NCBI GenBank assembly: GCA_023412215.1
Contig: JAEYNX010000020.1
Location: 62,001 to 126,000, forward strand
Direction: 5' to 3'
DNA length: 64,000 nucleotides
Source of the DNA: Bacillota bacterium
GTDB lineage: Bacteria > Bacillota > Clostridia > Oscillospirales > Ruminococcaceae
Shown here: positions 41,237-49,899 of the stretch, piece after piece
Numbering within the stretch: position 1 is the stretch's first letter
Layout: the number at the start of each line of letters is the position of its first letter
The notes under the pieces: generated by a model
What the model was told of the DNA's origin: nothing
What the model saw: only the letters and a program-made list of their open reading frames with translations
Database searches by the model: none
Program-made: the position numbers and the translations under genes

Positions 41237-41420
41237 TACGGATCTCAAGCTAAAAAAGCAATAAGTTCGCTTTTTTAGCTCCGCTGAAAGCGGCGTGCAA
41301 AAACATAAAATGTTTTTGCAAAATCCGTATTGTACGCCTCTCTTGGCGGCGTAAGCCGCCACCTGCCGCAAAGCGGCAGATATTAAAATACGGATTTAAT
41401 CCGCTTTTTAATTGGAGAAT
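41235..41420. repeat. Multi-branch hairpin element between nitroreductase and eda
   Basis: A closing stem AATACGGAT (41235-41243) pairs with ATCCGTATT (41323-41331). Inside lie three perfect hairpins: AGCTAAAAAAGC/GCTTTTTTAGCT, CCGC-TGAAA-GCGG, and TGCAAAAACA-TAAA-TGTTTTTGCA. Two more (GGCGGC-GTAA-GCCGCC and CTGCCGC-AAA-GCGGCAG) follow. AATACGGAT recurs at 41387. No coding signal. Confidence 0.8.
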
Positions 41421-41737
41421 AGTATAATGCCGCCGTATTGCGGAAATGGCAGCGAAGAGCCACCCCTTCGGGTATACCGATGGGGTGGCCCTTGCGTGTG
41501 GAGGATAAATGGGCCCAAGCCCTCTTGCGGCAAAATACGTGAGCGTTATCGCGAAAAAGCGCACGTCTCAATACAGCTCTCGGGGAACTTTGCCTTGTAA
41601 CTGAAGGCGGACTGTGCTATTATCAAACCAGTGGTTTCGTAAATTAAGCCGGGAAAACCGCCGTGTGCCGCCGCCCGCAAAAGAGGCCATGCGGCGATTT
41701 TGGCGTTAGATTTTTTGGTATAACGGAGGGCTTTATA

Positions 41738-42370
41738 ATGGATGTGCTGCAGCGTATTGCAGAACGAAGGATCGTTCCCGTAGTGAAGATAACAACCGCC
41801 GACGCCGCTGTGCCGCTTGCGCAGGCGCTCTGCCGGGGCGGCCTGCCCTGTGCGGAGGTGACCTTCCGCAGCGCCGCGGCCGCCGAGAGCATCGCCCGTA
41901 TGCGCGCGGCGTTCCCCGAGATGCTGGTGGGCGCGGGTACGGTGCTCACCCCGCAGCAGGTGGATGACGCCCTGAACGCGGGCGCAACCTTTATCGTCAG
42001 CCCGGGGTTAAACCCGCGGGTGGTGGAGTACTGCCAGAAGCGCGGGGCGCTGATCATCCCCGGGTGCGCCACCCCCAGCGACGTGGAGCGCGCGCTGGAG
42101 CTTGGCCTTACGACCGTAAAATTCTTCCCCGCGGAGGCGGCGGGCGGGCTTAAGATGATAGAGGCGCTTTCCGCCCCTTATTATAATGTGCGTTTTATGC
42201 CCACAGGGGGCATCACGCCCGAGAACCTGCCCCGCTATCTCGCAAACCCCAGCATCGTCGCCTGCGGCGGCAGCTGGATGGTGAAGGAGGCGCTCATCGA
42301 CGCGGGCGACTTTGAAAGGATTGAAGCGCTCACCCGCGAGGCCGTAACACTTACCAGAAAGCATGTATAA
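41738..42370 (+). CDS. eda: KDPG/KHG aldolase
   Basis: 210 residues from the ATG at 41738 (GGAGGG eight bases upstream). The TIM barrel shows RIVPVVKI with the substrate Lys, EVTFRSAAAAESI, GAGTVLT, FIVSPGLNP and the Schiff-base Lys128 in VKFFPAEAAGG, then MPTGGITPENLPRYL. It cleaves 2-keto-3-deoxy-6-phosphogluconate to pyruvate and glyceraldehyde 3-phosphate, or related keto-hydroxyglutarate. The sugar kinase downstream probably supplies the substrate. Confidence 0.95.
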   Translation: MDVLQRIAERRIVPVVKITTADAAVPLAQALCRGGLPCAEVTFRSAAAAESIARMRAAFPEMLVGAGTVLTPQQVDDALNAGATFIVSPGLNPRVVEYCQKRGALIIPGCATPSDVERALELGLTTVKFFPAEAAGGLKMIEALSAPYYNVRFMPTGGITPENLPRYLANPSIVACGGSWMVKEALIDAGDFERIEALTREAVTLTRKHV

Positions 42371-42399
42371 TGCCAATCTCTCCTTCCCTGCTGGAGGCG

Positions 42400-42495
42400 G
42401 GGGCGCAACAAGGCTTTGCGTTGTTGAGAATGTATAGTTGACGATAGTTCGGCGGTCTTTCGCCGCCCGCGCCGTTTTTATAACGGCGTGTTAAA
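42400..42495. repeat. Three short hairpins between eda and the sugar kinase
   Basis: GCAACAAGGCTTTGCGTTGTTG, GGCGG-TCTTT-CGCCGCC and CGCCGTT-TTTATA-ACGGCG in a row. The last resembles the element at about 20155 and, loosely, that at 58000-58030. Confidence 0.5.
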
Positions 42496-42533
42496 AAAGA
42501 GGATTCAGTATAACAAAAGGGACGTGAAGAGCC

Positions 42534-43553
42534 ATGCAAAAGCAATATGATCTGGTTTCGTTCGGTGAGATGCTGCTGCGCCTTGCCGCTTTACGCGCCG
42601 AGCCGCTCTCAAGCGGCAACGGGCTTATCAAATATGCGGGCGGGGCGGAGTTAAACGTCGCGGCGGGCGTTGCGGCGCTGGGGCTTAAAACGGCGGCAAT
42701 CTCCCGACTGCCGGGCAACCCGCTCGGGCAGTTTGTGGCGGGGCAGGCCGCGCGCCTGGGCGTAGCCCGCGAGGGGATACTCTACGACGACGCGCCCGGC
42801 GCGCGCATCGGCGTGTACTACAGCCAGAGCGGGGCGCTGCCGCGCAAGCCCACCGTGGTGTACGACCGGGCGAACTCCTCCTTTACGCACATCACGCCGC
42901 AGGACCTGCCCGAGCAGCTGCTGGCGGACACCCGACTGTTCCACACCACCGGCATTACGCTCGCGCTGGGCGGCTCTGCGCGCGAGGCGGCGATTGTCGC
43001 CATTAAACGCTGCAAGGAGCAGGGCGCGCTGATTTCGTTCGATGTCAACTACCGCGCCGCGCTGTGGAGCGAAGAAGAGGCGAGAGAGACCATCACACAG
43101 ATACTGCCGCTGGTGGATATCCTCTTTGTGTCGGAGGAGACCAGCCGCCGCATGTTCGGCAAGAGCGGGTCGCTCACCGAGGTGCAGCAGAGCTTCTGCA
43201 GCGAGTTTCACATCTCCACGGTGTTCTCTACCGAGCGCCGCGTGATAAGCCCTGCGGAGCACTGCTTCGGCTCGACGGTATACGACGCCAAAACGGGCAG
43301 GAGCTTTAACGAGCCGCCTTACGAGCACATACAGGTGGTGGACCGCATCGGCAGCGGCGACGCCTATGTGGCGGGCGCGCTGTTCGGGCTGCTGCGGTAC
43401 GGCGAGCCGGAGGCCGCCATGCGGTTCGGCAACGCCATGGCGGCGGTGAAGAACACCCTGGCCGGAGACCTGCCGCTGACGAGCTACGGCGAGATCAAGA
43501 GCGTGATCGACGCGCACAACGCCACCGGCGTGCAGAGCGAGATGAACCGTTAA
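42534..43553 (+). CDS. PfkB-family sugar kinase, probably 2-keto-3-deoxygluconate kinase
   Basis: 339 residues. N-terminal YDLVSFGEMLLRLA and the sugar-binding KYAGGAELNVAAGVAALG; a lid strand region near 85-110; C-terminal signature DRIGSGDAYVAGALFGLL, with the catalytic Asp in GSGDA (Ser in place of the usual Ala). The aldolase gene directly upstream argues for KDG as the substrate: kinase product KDPG would go straight to Eda. Fructokinase-like activity is the main alternative. A terminator follows. Confidence 0.9.
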   Translation: MQKQYDLVSFGEMLLRLAALRAEPLSSGNGLIKYAGGAELNVAAGVAALGLKTAAISRLPGNPLGQFVAGQAARLGVAREGILYDDAPGARIGVYYSQSGALPRKPTVVYDRANSSFTHITPQDLPEQLLADTRLFHTTGITLALGGSAREAAIVAIKRCKEQGALISFDVNYRAALWSEEEARETITQILPLVDILFVSEETSRRMFGKSGSLTEVQQSFCSEFHISTVFSTERRVISPAEHCFGSTVYDAKTGRSFNEPPYEHIQVVDRIGSGDAYVAGALFGLLRYGEPEAAMRFGNAMAAVKNTLAGDLPLTSYGEIKSVIDAHNATGVQSEMNR

Positions 43554-43584
43554 GGGTAACCAACAGAATATTGTACCCTTTATG

Positions 43585-43613
43585 GCGCCGCCCGGGCAGG
43601 GGCGGCGCTTTTA
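43585..43613 (+). terminator. Terminator of eda-kinase
   Basis: GCGCCGCCC-GGGCAG-GGGCGGCGC followed by TTTTAT, about 30 bases after the kinase stop. Confidence 0.85.
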
Positions 43614-43812
43614 TCATGCGAAAGCTGTATACTCGAACGACAATGCCGCCGCATTATAGAAAGGGCTTTCACAATCTCTTGTAAAGCATGCAACGCTTAG
43701 AGAACACAACGGTTCCGGCAAATTGGCCTGATATGCAGCTTTGGGGCAAAAGGCAGGGGAGCAGCCTGAATTTAATCATTAAAATTGCTTATGAAACTAC
43801 TTTCAAATTATC

Positions 43813-43841
43813 TTGCAAATGTGAACGAAGGGCTGTATAAT
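43813..43841 (+). promoter_or_regulatory. Promoter of the lacI-family gene at 43930
   Basis: TTGCAA and TATAAT, 17 bases apart. The -10 lies in the near-palindrome CTGTATAATATATACAG (43833-43849), a possible operator. The rest of 43613-43929 shows no gene. Confidence 0.7.
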
Positions 43842-43929
43842 ATATACAGATGTCTGCTTTTATGCCACCGGATATGTTAAAGGAATAGCAATCAAGGCCG
43901 AGGCTCTTACTATATGAATTGGATGGAGA

Positions 43930-45012
43930 ATGCAGTTGAAAAAGAATCTTACGATCTATCAGATAGCGCAAGAGGCCGGCGTCTCCATTACAACCGTTTC
44001 TCGTGTGCTCAACCATAATCCGCTGGTTTCGCAGGATACAAGGGCCGCGGTGCAGGCGGTAATAGACAAGCACCGCTTTAGCCCCAACGCCTTCGCGAGG
44101 GGGCTAAGCGGCGGCGAAACCCGCACCATCGGGGTGATTATCCCCGATATCACCAACCCCTACTTCGCCTCGCTGTTTCAGGAAATCGAGCGCTACGCGC
44201 TGGAGCAGAACTACTCGGTAGTGCTGTACAACACCCTCTACGGCAGCTTTTCGCGCTCCTTTCAAAAAACCATGCAGGAATCCGCCTATTTTCAGATGAT
44301 ACTCAACAAGCGTCTGGACGGGGTCATCATCACGGGCGGGCAGATCGACAAGGACGAGATCTCGGAGGAGTACCTGCAGTCTTTAAACGACCTCAACAAG
44401 GAGATCCCCGTGGTGCTCATCGGCCAGCGCTTTGAGGGCACCAGCTGCATCTTTGTACAGCGCAGTCTGGATCGCGGCGTGATCACCGCGGTGCGTCACC
44501 TCTGCGTGCTGGGGCATAAGCGCATCGGCTTTATCGGCGGCGAGGTGGGCGTGCGCATCACCAGCGAGCGCTTTAACGCCTACAAGAAGGTGCTGGAATC
44601 GCTCTCGCTGCCCTACGACGAAGACCTCGTCACCTTTTCGGACTACTATATCTCCGACGGCTACTCCGCGATGGAAAAGCAGCTGCGCAAGGACGCCAAA
44701 CGCCCGACCGCGATCATCGCCATCAACGATATGGTGGCACTCGGCGCCATCCGCGCCATCAACGACTTCGGGCTGTCGGTGCCGAACGACATCGCCATCG
44801 TGAGCTGCGACCAGTTCTATTTTAACGAGTACACCACCCCGAGGCTGACGTCGCTTGACCAGCAGAACGACTATCTGGGCAGGCTCGCGATCATCAACCT
44901 CATCAACGCCATCAAGGGTGTGGACGAGGCCATCAACATTTCACACAACCCGCAGCTTATCGTCAGAGAGTCCTGCGGGGCACAGCTGGGCATCCGCCAT
45001 TTTGATGATTAA
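43930..45012 (+). CDS. LacI-family transcriptional regulator
   Basis: 360 residues. Helix-turn-helix and hinge: YQIAQEAGVSITTVSRVLNH, then a hinge helix to FSPNAFARGLSGG. The periplasmic-binding-like effector domain has GVIIPDITNPYFASLFQEIE, LDGVIITGG, RIGFIGGEVGVRITSER and VSCDQFYFNEYTTPRLTSLD. It is close in sequence style to the second LacI at 52232, so the two may be paralogues. The ATG at 43930 follows GGATGGAG. It is a candidate regulator of the eda-kinase genes upstream. Confidence 0.94.
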   Translation: MQLKKNLTIYQIAQEAGVSITTVSRVLNHNPLVSQDTRAAVQAVIDKHRFSPNAFARGLSGGETRTIGVIIPDITNPYFASLFQEIERYALEQNYSVVLYNTLYGSFSRSFQKTMQESAYFQMILNKRLDGVIITGGQIDKDEISEEYLQSLNDLNKEIPVVLIGQRFEGTSCIFVQRSLDRGVITAVRHLCVLGHKRIGFIGGEVGVRITSERFNAYKKVLESLSLPYDEDLVTFSDYYISDGYSAMEKQLRKDAKRPTAIIAINDMVALGAIRAINDFGLSVPNDIAIVSCDQFYFNEYTTPRLTSLDQQNDYLGRLAIINLINAIKGVDEAINISHNPQLIVRESCGAQLGIRHFDD

Positions 45013-45040
45013 GTAACTGCGCGCTGTATAAATGAATACA

Positions 45041-45077
45041 AGCCCGGGCCGCATCATAAAGATGAAGCCCGGGCTTT
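45041..45077 (+). terminator. Terminator of the lacI-family gene
   Basis: AAGCCCGGGC pairs with GCCCGGGCTT, with a 16-base loop, about 30 bases after the stop. Confidence 0.7.
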
Positions 45078-45082
45078 GAATA

Positions 45083-45235
45083 TGTAGGGGGCGTCGGGGA
45101 CGCCGCCCCCTACAACAGGTCAACAGCGCGGTTGAGGGTTGTAGGGGAGACCTTTGGTCTCCCGCGGATTTTATGCGGCGTGCGGTTAGACCGCGGGCGA
45201 ACACGGACGCGAATCTCGCGTTTCACCCCTACCTG
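45083..45235. repeat. Cluster of REP-like palindromes
   Basis: TGTAGGGGGCG (45083-45093) and CGCCCCCTACA (45104-45114) form a perfect 11-bp stem with a 10-base loop. TGTAGGGGAGACC-TTT-GGTCTCCCGCGG follows at 45140-45167. An inverted copy (CCGCGGGCGAACACGGACGC to ACCCCTACC) lies at about 45190-45232. The arrangement matches the 206-bp units at 7901. Confidence 0.8.
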
Positions 45236-45341
45236 ATTCCCGTGGATGGTCGGAACCAACCAAGGTGTGTCGAGGACGCCGCCACCTGCATTTATAACCG
45301 ACAAGGGACGGGCACGCAGTCTGCCCTTATATAGTAGAGTA

Positions 45342-46157
45342 TCACGCAAACAAATCAGGCAGCTTGTCGGGTATCACATCATAGACATCCGCTTCGCGCC
45401 CGTCGTGGTACATCTGGAACAGCTCGATCACCTCGCCCGCAAGCCCCCTGCACAGGCAGACGCGCTGGTTGGACCAATCGTAGGGCCGTTGCAGAATCTG
45501 CCCGCCCGCCTCGAGAACGGCCTGCGCCATGGCGTTTACGTCGTTGGTGTAAAAAGAAAAGTGGGTGTAGCCGCTCTTGTTGTCGCTGTATTCACCGCCG
45601 GTAAACAGCTCCAGCTCCCGCATGTCGGGCAGCTGTATCGAGCAGCCCCAGTCCCAGTCCACCTTCAGCCGCGCGCCCAGCGCCTCGTAGAAACGGATGC
45701 AGGCGGGCATATCGGGCACCGTGATCGCCACATGCACAAAGCATTTGATGTAGCGGCTGCCCACGATCGGCTCGCGCAGCACGCCGTTCTTTTGTATATA
45801 CCACAGCTCCAGTTCCTCGCCGGTGGGGGTGTTGATAAAGCCCATGCGCAGGTTGTTGTAGGTATAGGGCTCGGGGTCCTGCGGCCGCGCGATGGCGGCG
45901 CCGAAGTCCAAAGCCCGCTGAAAGGCGGCGTCCACGTCATAGGTGTTCAGGCAGATGTGCGTGATGCCGGAGGCGTTCTTGCCCAAGCTGCCGCCGCCGG
46001 TAATCTCGATTATCACATTGTCCGGCGTTATCAGTACGGCGACATGGCCGTTGCGGCGCTTGAGAGCCAGGCCCAGCCCGTCGCAGTAGAAACGCACGGC
46101 GGCATCCACATCCGCCACCTTAAGGTCGATATGACCCAATCCGTCGATATAGCCCAT
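45342..46157 (-). CDS. Two-domain VOC (glyoxalase/dioxygenase superfamily) protein
   Basis: 271 residues with two tandem VOC modules. Module 1 (about 5-125): GLGHIDLKVADVDAAVRFYC, with His and Glu of the metal site in HICLNTYDVDAAF and EELELWY. Module 2 (about 140-258): CFVHVAITVPDMPACIRFYE, TGGEYSDNKSGYTHFSFYTN and EVIELFQMYHDG. Such pairs occur in extradiol dioxygenases and in sugar-acid or fosfomycin-related enzymes. The substrate is unknown. It is transcribed away from the MDR gene and is monocistronic. Confidence 0.9.
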   Translation of the reverse strand: MGYIDGLGHIDLKVADVDAAVRFYCDGLGLALKRRNGHVAVLITPDNVIIEITGGGSLGKNASGITHICLNTYDVDAAFQRALDFGAAIARPQDPEPYTYNNLRMGFINTPTGEELELWYIQKNGVLREPIVGSRYIKCFVHVAITVPDMPACIRFYEALGARLKVDWDWGCSIQLPDMRELELFTGGEYSDNKSGYTHFSFYTNDVNAMAQAVLEAGGQILQRPYDWSNQRVCLCRGLAGEVIELFQMYHDGREADVYDVIPDKLPDLFA

Positions 46158-46435
46158 GAGAATCCTCCGTTTTTACATCGTATTGAAGGGTTGATTGCCA
46201 AAATTGTTAGCGGTTTCATTAACCTGAGTTTAGCACTATATGCGTAAAATGTCAATTGATGTTTTGAAAATGCATCGTTCTATGTTGAATATCACCATAA
46301 TATTCAGTGCCACAGCGGCCAGAAAGGATATCCAGCCGAAAACGAATTGACAATCATCGGCGCGCATGGTATATTTATTTATGAAATCGTTTGCAATCAA
46401 TGCGTCGTACCAGAATACGGAGAATATAGGTTGAA
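46158..46435. other. Intergenic region, AT-rich, no gene seen
   Basis: Leader side of the divergent VOC and MDR genes. TTGAAAATGCATCG and similar AT-rich motifs do not form a confident promoter. No hairpins until the repeat begins at 46436. Confidence 0.4.
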
Positions 46436-46593
46436 AGAAAATCTTTCAACCCTCGAAAAAGTGCCTGTAGAGACGATGAAGGGTTAAACCCTTCATCGTC
46501 AAAGCCCTTCCTGCCGCTATGCGGCACCGGCACTTTTTAAATATGGTTTTATGCCCTCTCTTTTGGGCGTAAGGCCCAAGAGAAAGGACATGA
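46436..46593 (+). repeat. Dispersed multi-hairpin repeat, copy 2 (leader of MDR dehydrogenase)
   Basis: Same order of elements as 20836-21009. GGTTGAAAGA-AAA-TCTTTCAACC; closing stem AAAAAGTGCC (46456-46465) with GGCACTTTTT (46529-46538); inside it the intact hairpin GACGATGAAGGG-TTAA-CCCTTCATCGTC, mutated in copy 1, and TGCCGC-TAT-GCGGCA. The last hairpin has GGGC-GTAAG-GCCC at its tip and includes AGAAAGG, the ribosome site of the gene starting at 46601. Confidence 0.85.
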
Positions 46594-46600
46594 TCTTAAA

Positions 46601-47596
46601 ATGAAGGACTATCGCGTAACATTTGTAAAAACAAAGGAAGCACAGTTGATAGAGCACGATTGGGTGAAATCCCCGCTCGCGGACGACGAGGTGTTCGGCC
46701 AAAATATCCTCTCGATGATCTCCACAGGGTCGGAGCGGGGCGGCTTTACCACCGAGTTTAAGCCCGAGCAGTACCCGATGGAGACCGGCTCCTCCTCCAT
46801 TGCCCGGGTAATCGAGGCGGGTAAGGATGTGACCGGCTTAAAGCCGGGCGACCTGTTCTTTAACCACTGCCATCATACCCTGTATGTAAAGGCCAAGGCG
46901 GATGACACCATCCCCCTGCCCGAGGGCCTTGCCCCCGAAAAGGCGCTTTTTGCCCGTTATGCAGGCGTTTCGATGACCTCGATCTTTAAGGCGAACATCA
47001 AGCCGGTGGAAAAGGTGATCGTCACCGGCCTCGGGCTGGTGGGCAACATGTGCGCGCAGGTGCTGCAGAGCTTCGGCTTTGATGTGTACGCGGTAGACCC
47101 TTCCTCCGAGCGCCGCGAGGCCGCCGTGAAGGTAGGGCTTAGGCATGTCGGCGCGTCGCTCGCCGAGTTTGAGGGCCTCTCTTATGCCGCGGGCGCGCTG
47201 ATGGAGTGCTCGGGCAACGAGAACGCGCTGATCAGCAGCTTGGACTATATCCGCAAGGGCGGCGAGATCTACCAGATCGGTGTGCCGTGGCGCAAGAACG
47301 CCGACTGGGACGCGCACAACCTGTTGCGGAGCCTCTTTTACGGCTTTATCAGCATCCACGGCGGCTGGGAGTGGTCGATACCCAGAAAATCCGGCGACTT
47401 CGCGCCCCACAGCTCCAACGGGCATATCCTGGCCGCCATGCAGCTGCTGGCGCAGGGCAGGATGAACGTTACCGAGGAGATGTACGAGCTGCGCAACCCC
47501 AAGGACTGCAACGCGGTATACAGCGAAATCTCGATTCCCCGCATGAGCCCCACCTGTATGATCCTCGACTGGCGCACCTTTACGGGCACGCAGTAA
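46601..47596 (+). CDS. Medium-chain dehydrogenase/reductase (zinc-type alcohol dehydrogenase superfamily)
   Basis: 331 residues. N-terminal GroES-like fold with STGSERGGF (about 42-50) and the DLFFNHCHHTLYVKAKADD segment; the Rossmann motif is VIVTGLGLVGNMCAQVLQSF near 140, with VYAVDPSSERREAA giving an acidic NAD-type end. The structural zinc cysteine lobe is absent; the catalytic zinc ligands are not obvious. It may act in polyol or sugar-acid oxidation, like others in this region. The ATG follows the repeat element, whose AGAAAGG lies 13 bases away. A terminator follows. Confidence 0.9.
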   Translation: MKDYRVTFVKTKEAQLIEHDWVKSPLADDEVFGQNILSMISTGSERGGFTTEFKPEQYPMETGSSSIARVIEAGKDVTGLKPGDLFFNHCHHTLYVKAKADDTIPLPEGLAPEKALFARYAGVSMTSIFKANIKPVEKVIVTGLGLVGNMCAQVLQSFGFDVYAVDPSSERREAAVKVGLRHVGASLAEFEGLSYAAGALMECSGNENALISSLDYIRKGGEIYQIGVPWRKNADWDAHNLLRSLFYGFISIHGGWEWSIPRKSGDFAPHSSNGHILAAMQLLAQGRMNVTEEMYELRNPKDCNAVYSEISIPRMSPTCMILDWRTFTGTQ

Positions 47597-47625
47597 TCCT
47601 TCTGATAAACAGCATATTGCAGAAC

Positions 47626-47662
47626 AAAGCACGGCGGAGTAAATTTCGCCGTGTTTTGCTTT
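47626..47662 (+). terminator. Terminator of the MDR gene
   Basis: CACGGCG and CGCCGTG around a 10-base loop, followed by TTTTGCTTT; flanking AAAG/CTTT extend the stem. Confidence 0.75.
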
Positions 47663-48125
47663 GCCCATAAACCATTGGCAGGGTGAAACAGAGTTTATAG
47701 TTTAAGAAACTGAATCTCCCACCCCCCTCCCGATTTTACGCCCGCTCTGTTACCGTTTGCGCGTATATCCGGAGAATCGCCCCCTCTTACATTGGCTCCC
47801 GATTTCGCGTTTCCTGATTATCAATGGCTCATGGCACAAGACGCGGGCCGGCCTCGCGGTGTGATACGCAGAGATAAAGCGAGCCGACGGGAAGCCAAAG
47901 GTACATGTGCCGTAGACACTACTGCGGGAGATTTTCTGATGAAAAAGGGAAAATACGATTCATCTTATCCGTGCCTTGCTTTCTCTTATTGGTTTGCGGA
48001 AAAGAAATGCCAATGACCATCATACAACGGCCATTGGCAAAATCAGATGAATTCATGGAATCATCGTCATTAAAAGAGCGTGAAGAAAATCTATGCTGAA
48101 GTGTGTGGATTGATGCATGGAAGGG
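47663..48125. other. Long intergenic region with one doubtful small ORF
   Basis: About 460 bases before the stop of the minus-strand permease. A 64-codon plus-strand ORF (47905-48099) contains a signal-like stretch IRFILSVPCFLLLVCGKE after basic residues, but the start and ribosome site are poor. Nothing else is recognised. Confidence 0.4.
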
Positions 48126-48965
48126 TTAACCCTTTACCGCACCGGCCATGGTGTTGATATAGTACTTCTGTAGCGAGATGAATACGATGATAATCGGCAC
48201 AACCGCGAAAACAGTGCCCGCGGCAACGTTGCCGAACTTGTAGTTAAACTGTCCGCTAAGGTATTTCAGGCCGGTAGCAACCGGGTATTTATCTACGTCG
48301 AGGATGATGAGCGGCCACAGGAAGGTGTTCCATTTGCCGATAAAGTCCATAATAACGATGGTTGCGATGGAGGGCAGTATCTGCGGAATCATGATCACGC
48401 GCCAGATTTTGAGCTCGTTGGCACCGTCAATGCGCGAGGCCTCGATGATCTCTTTGGGGATAGCCATGTAGGACTGGCGCAGCAGGATGATGCTGAATAC
48501 CGCCACCGAGTTCGGCAAAATGACACCGAGGAAGTTGTTCATCAGGTTTAGGTTTGTGATGGTCAGGTAGTTAACCACCAAGCCCGCGGCCGCGGGGATG
48601 ATCATGGTGGCAACCAGCGCGGTGGCGACAATCTTTTTGCCGTAGAAATCGATTTTCGCCAAGGGGTACGCGCACAAGGAGGAGAACACCACGTCAATGA
48701 CGATGCCGCCCACGGTGATGATAACCGAGTTCCACAGCATCTGCCCGATGTTTAAAAGGGAGAATACCTCCTGATAGTTACCGATGGAAAACTGCTTGGG
48801 GAACAACGACAGGGTGTAGATGTCCTCGGCGCCTTTAAAGGAGGAGAACACCAGCCAGATGAACGGCCCCGCGCAGACAAACGCGATAAATATCAGCAAA
48901 AGATAAAGCAGGGCGGTAACCATTATATTCTTTACTTTCTTCTTAGTCATATAAATTGCCGCCAC
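48126..48965 (-). CDS. ABC sugar importer permease, MalG-type
   Basis: 279 residues, six membrane helices (about 15-35, 78-100, 108-130, 140-160, 190-210 and 245-265). The EAA loop is EASRIDGANELKIWRVIMIP (about 185-205), the docking site for the ATPase. It starts inside the end of the MalF-type gene (23-bp overlap), so the two permeases are made together. It is the last gene of the binding protein-permease-permease operon. No ATPase gene is attached. Confidence 0.95.
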   Translation of the reverse strand: MAAIYMTKKKVKNIMVTALLYLLLIFIAFVCAGPFIWLVFSSFKGAEDIYTLSLFPKQFSIGNYQEVFSLLNIGQMLWNSVIITVGGIVIDVVFSSLCAYPLAKIDFYGKKIVATALVATMIIPAAAGLVVNYLTITNLNLMNNFLGVILPNSVAVFSIILLRQSYMAIPKEIIEASRIDGANELKIWRVIMIPQILPSIATIVIMDFIGKWNTFLWPLIILDVDKYPVATGLKYLSGQFNYKFGNVAAGTVFAVVPIIIVFISLQKYYINTMAGAVKG

Positions 48966-49839
48966 CTTTCTTGCCGTAAGTAAATTGCACGATGCTGAAA
49001 ATGGTTGTAACGATACCCAGCACCAGACCGATGGCCGCGGAATAGCCGAAGTCGAAGTTCATGAAGGCCTGACGGTAGGAGTAGTAGTTGATTACGTAGG
49101 TGGATTTGTCGGGGCCGCCGTCGGTCATGGTGAACACCACGTCGAACACGCCGAGCGCGGCAATCACGGAGATGAGCGAGCAGAACCAGATGTAAGGCTG
49201 CAAAAGGGGAAGGCGTATCCGCCAAAAGCACTGCCAGCCGTTTGCGCCGTCGATGGTCGCCGCCTCGGGCAGCTCCTCGGGCACCGACTGCAGGCCCGCT
49301 AGGTAAAGCATCATATAATAACCAAGGCCCTGCCAGATGGTAACCGCCATCAGGGTAGGCAGCGCGAGGTTGGTGTCAAACAAAAACTGAATGGGGGAGG
49401 AAATGAGGTGCCACTGCATCAGCAGGCCGTTGATGATGCCGTCCGGGTCGAAGATGTATTTCCAGATAATCGACACCGCAACCATCGAGGTAACAACCGG
49501 CGTGTAAAACAGCACCCTGAAAAAGGTCGTGCCCTTGAGCTTCTGGTTCATCAGCATTGCAATCGCGATGGAGAGCAGCTGCAGGATGGGCACCACAATA
49601 ACAAAGAGGCAGGAATTCTTTAAGGCAATCCAGAAGTCGCCGTCGGCGAAAAGGCGAACAAAGTTATCCATGCCAATAAACTTGGCGTCGCCCATAATGG
49701 AATAGTCGTAAAACGCGAGCGGAATACTGTAAACAATGGGGTAGAACACAAACACAATCAGGATAATCAGCGCGGGTGCCATAAAGGCGTAGGCGACAAG
49801 AGTGTCTTTTAGCTTCTTCTTATGATTGATGATTTCCAC
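48943..49839 (-). CDS. ABC sugar importer permease, MalF-type
   Basis: 298 residues, six helices, first at about 15-38. EAA loop EAATIDGANGWQCFWRIRLP at about 195-215. The ATG has GAGGTGAAG upstream. It lies 60 bases after the binding-protein gene, with a hairpin in between that may reduce permease expression relative to the binding protein. It imports an oligosaccharide together with the MalG-type partner. Confidence 0.95.
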   Translation of the reverse strand: MEIINHKKKLKDTLVAYAFMAPALIILIVFVFYPIVYSIPLAFYDYSIMGDAKFIGMDNFVRLFADGDFWIALKNSCLFVIVVPILQLLSIAIAMLMNQKLKGTTFFRVLFYTPVVTSMVAVSIIWKYIFDPDGIINGLLMQWHLISSPIQFLFDTNLALPTLMAVTIWQGLGYYMMLYLAGLQSVPEELPEAATIDGANGWQCFWRIRLPLLQPYIWFCSLISVIAALGVFDVVFTMTDGGPDKSTYVINYYSYRQAFMNFDFGYSAAIGLVLGIVTTIFSIVQFTYGKKGGGNLYD

Positions 49840-49856
49840 GACTTCACCTCCATAAA

Positions 49857-49885
49857 TGGAAAACGGCTTTTTCAGCCGTTTTCCA
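49857..49885 (-). terminator. Intra-operon hairpin between binding protein and permease genes
   Basis: TGGAAAACGGCT pairs perfectly with AGCCGTTTTCCA around a 5-base loop. It lacks a strong T tract, and is well placed to stabilise the binding-protein mRNA or partly terminate. Confidence 0.7.
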
Positions 49886-49899
49886 CTTAATGCTTAAAA

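Noticed and set aside
42651..43517. 288-codon open frame antisense to the PfkB kinase
   Set aside because: The kinase has all family motifs; the antisense product is Arg/Ala/His-rich and unlike a protein.
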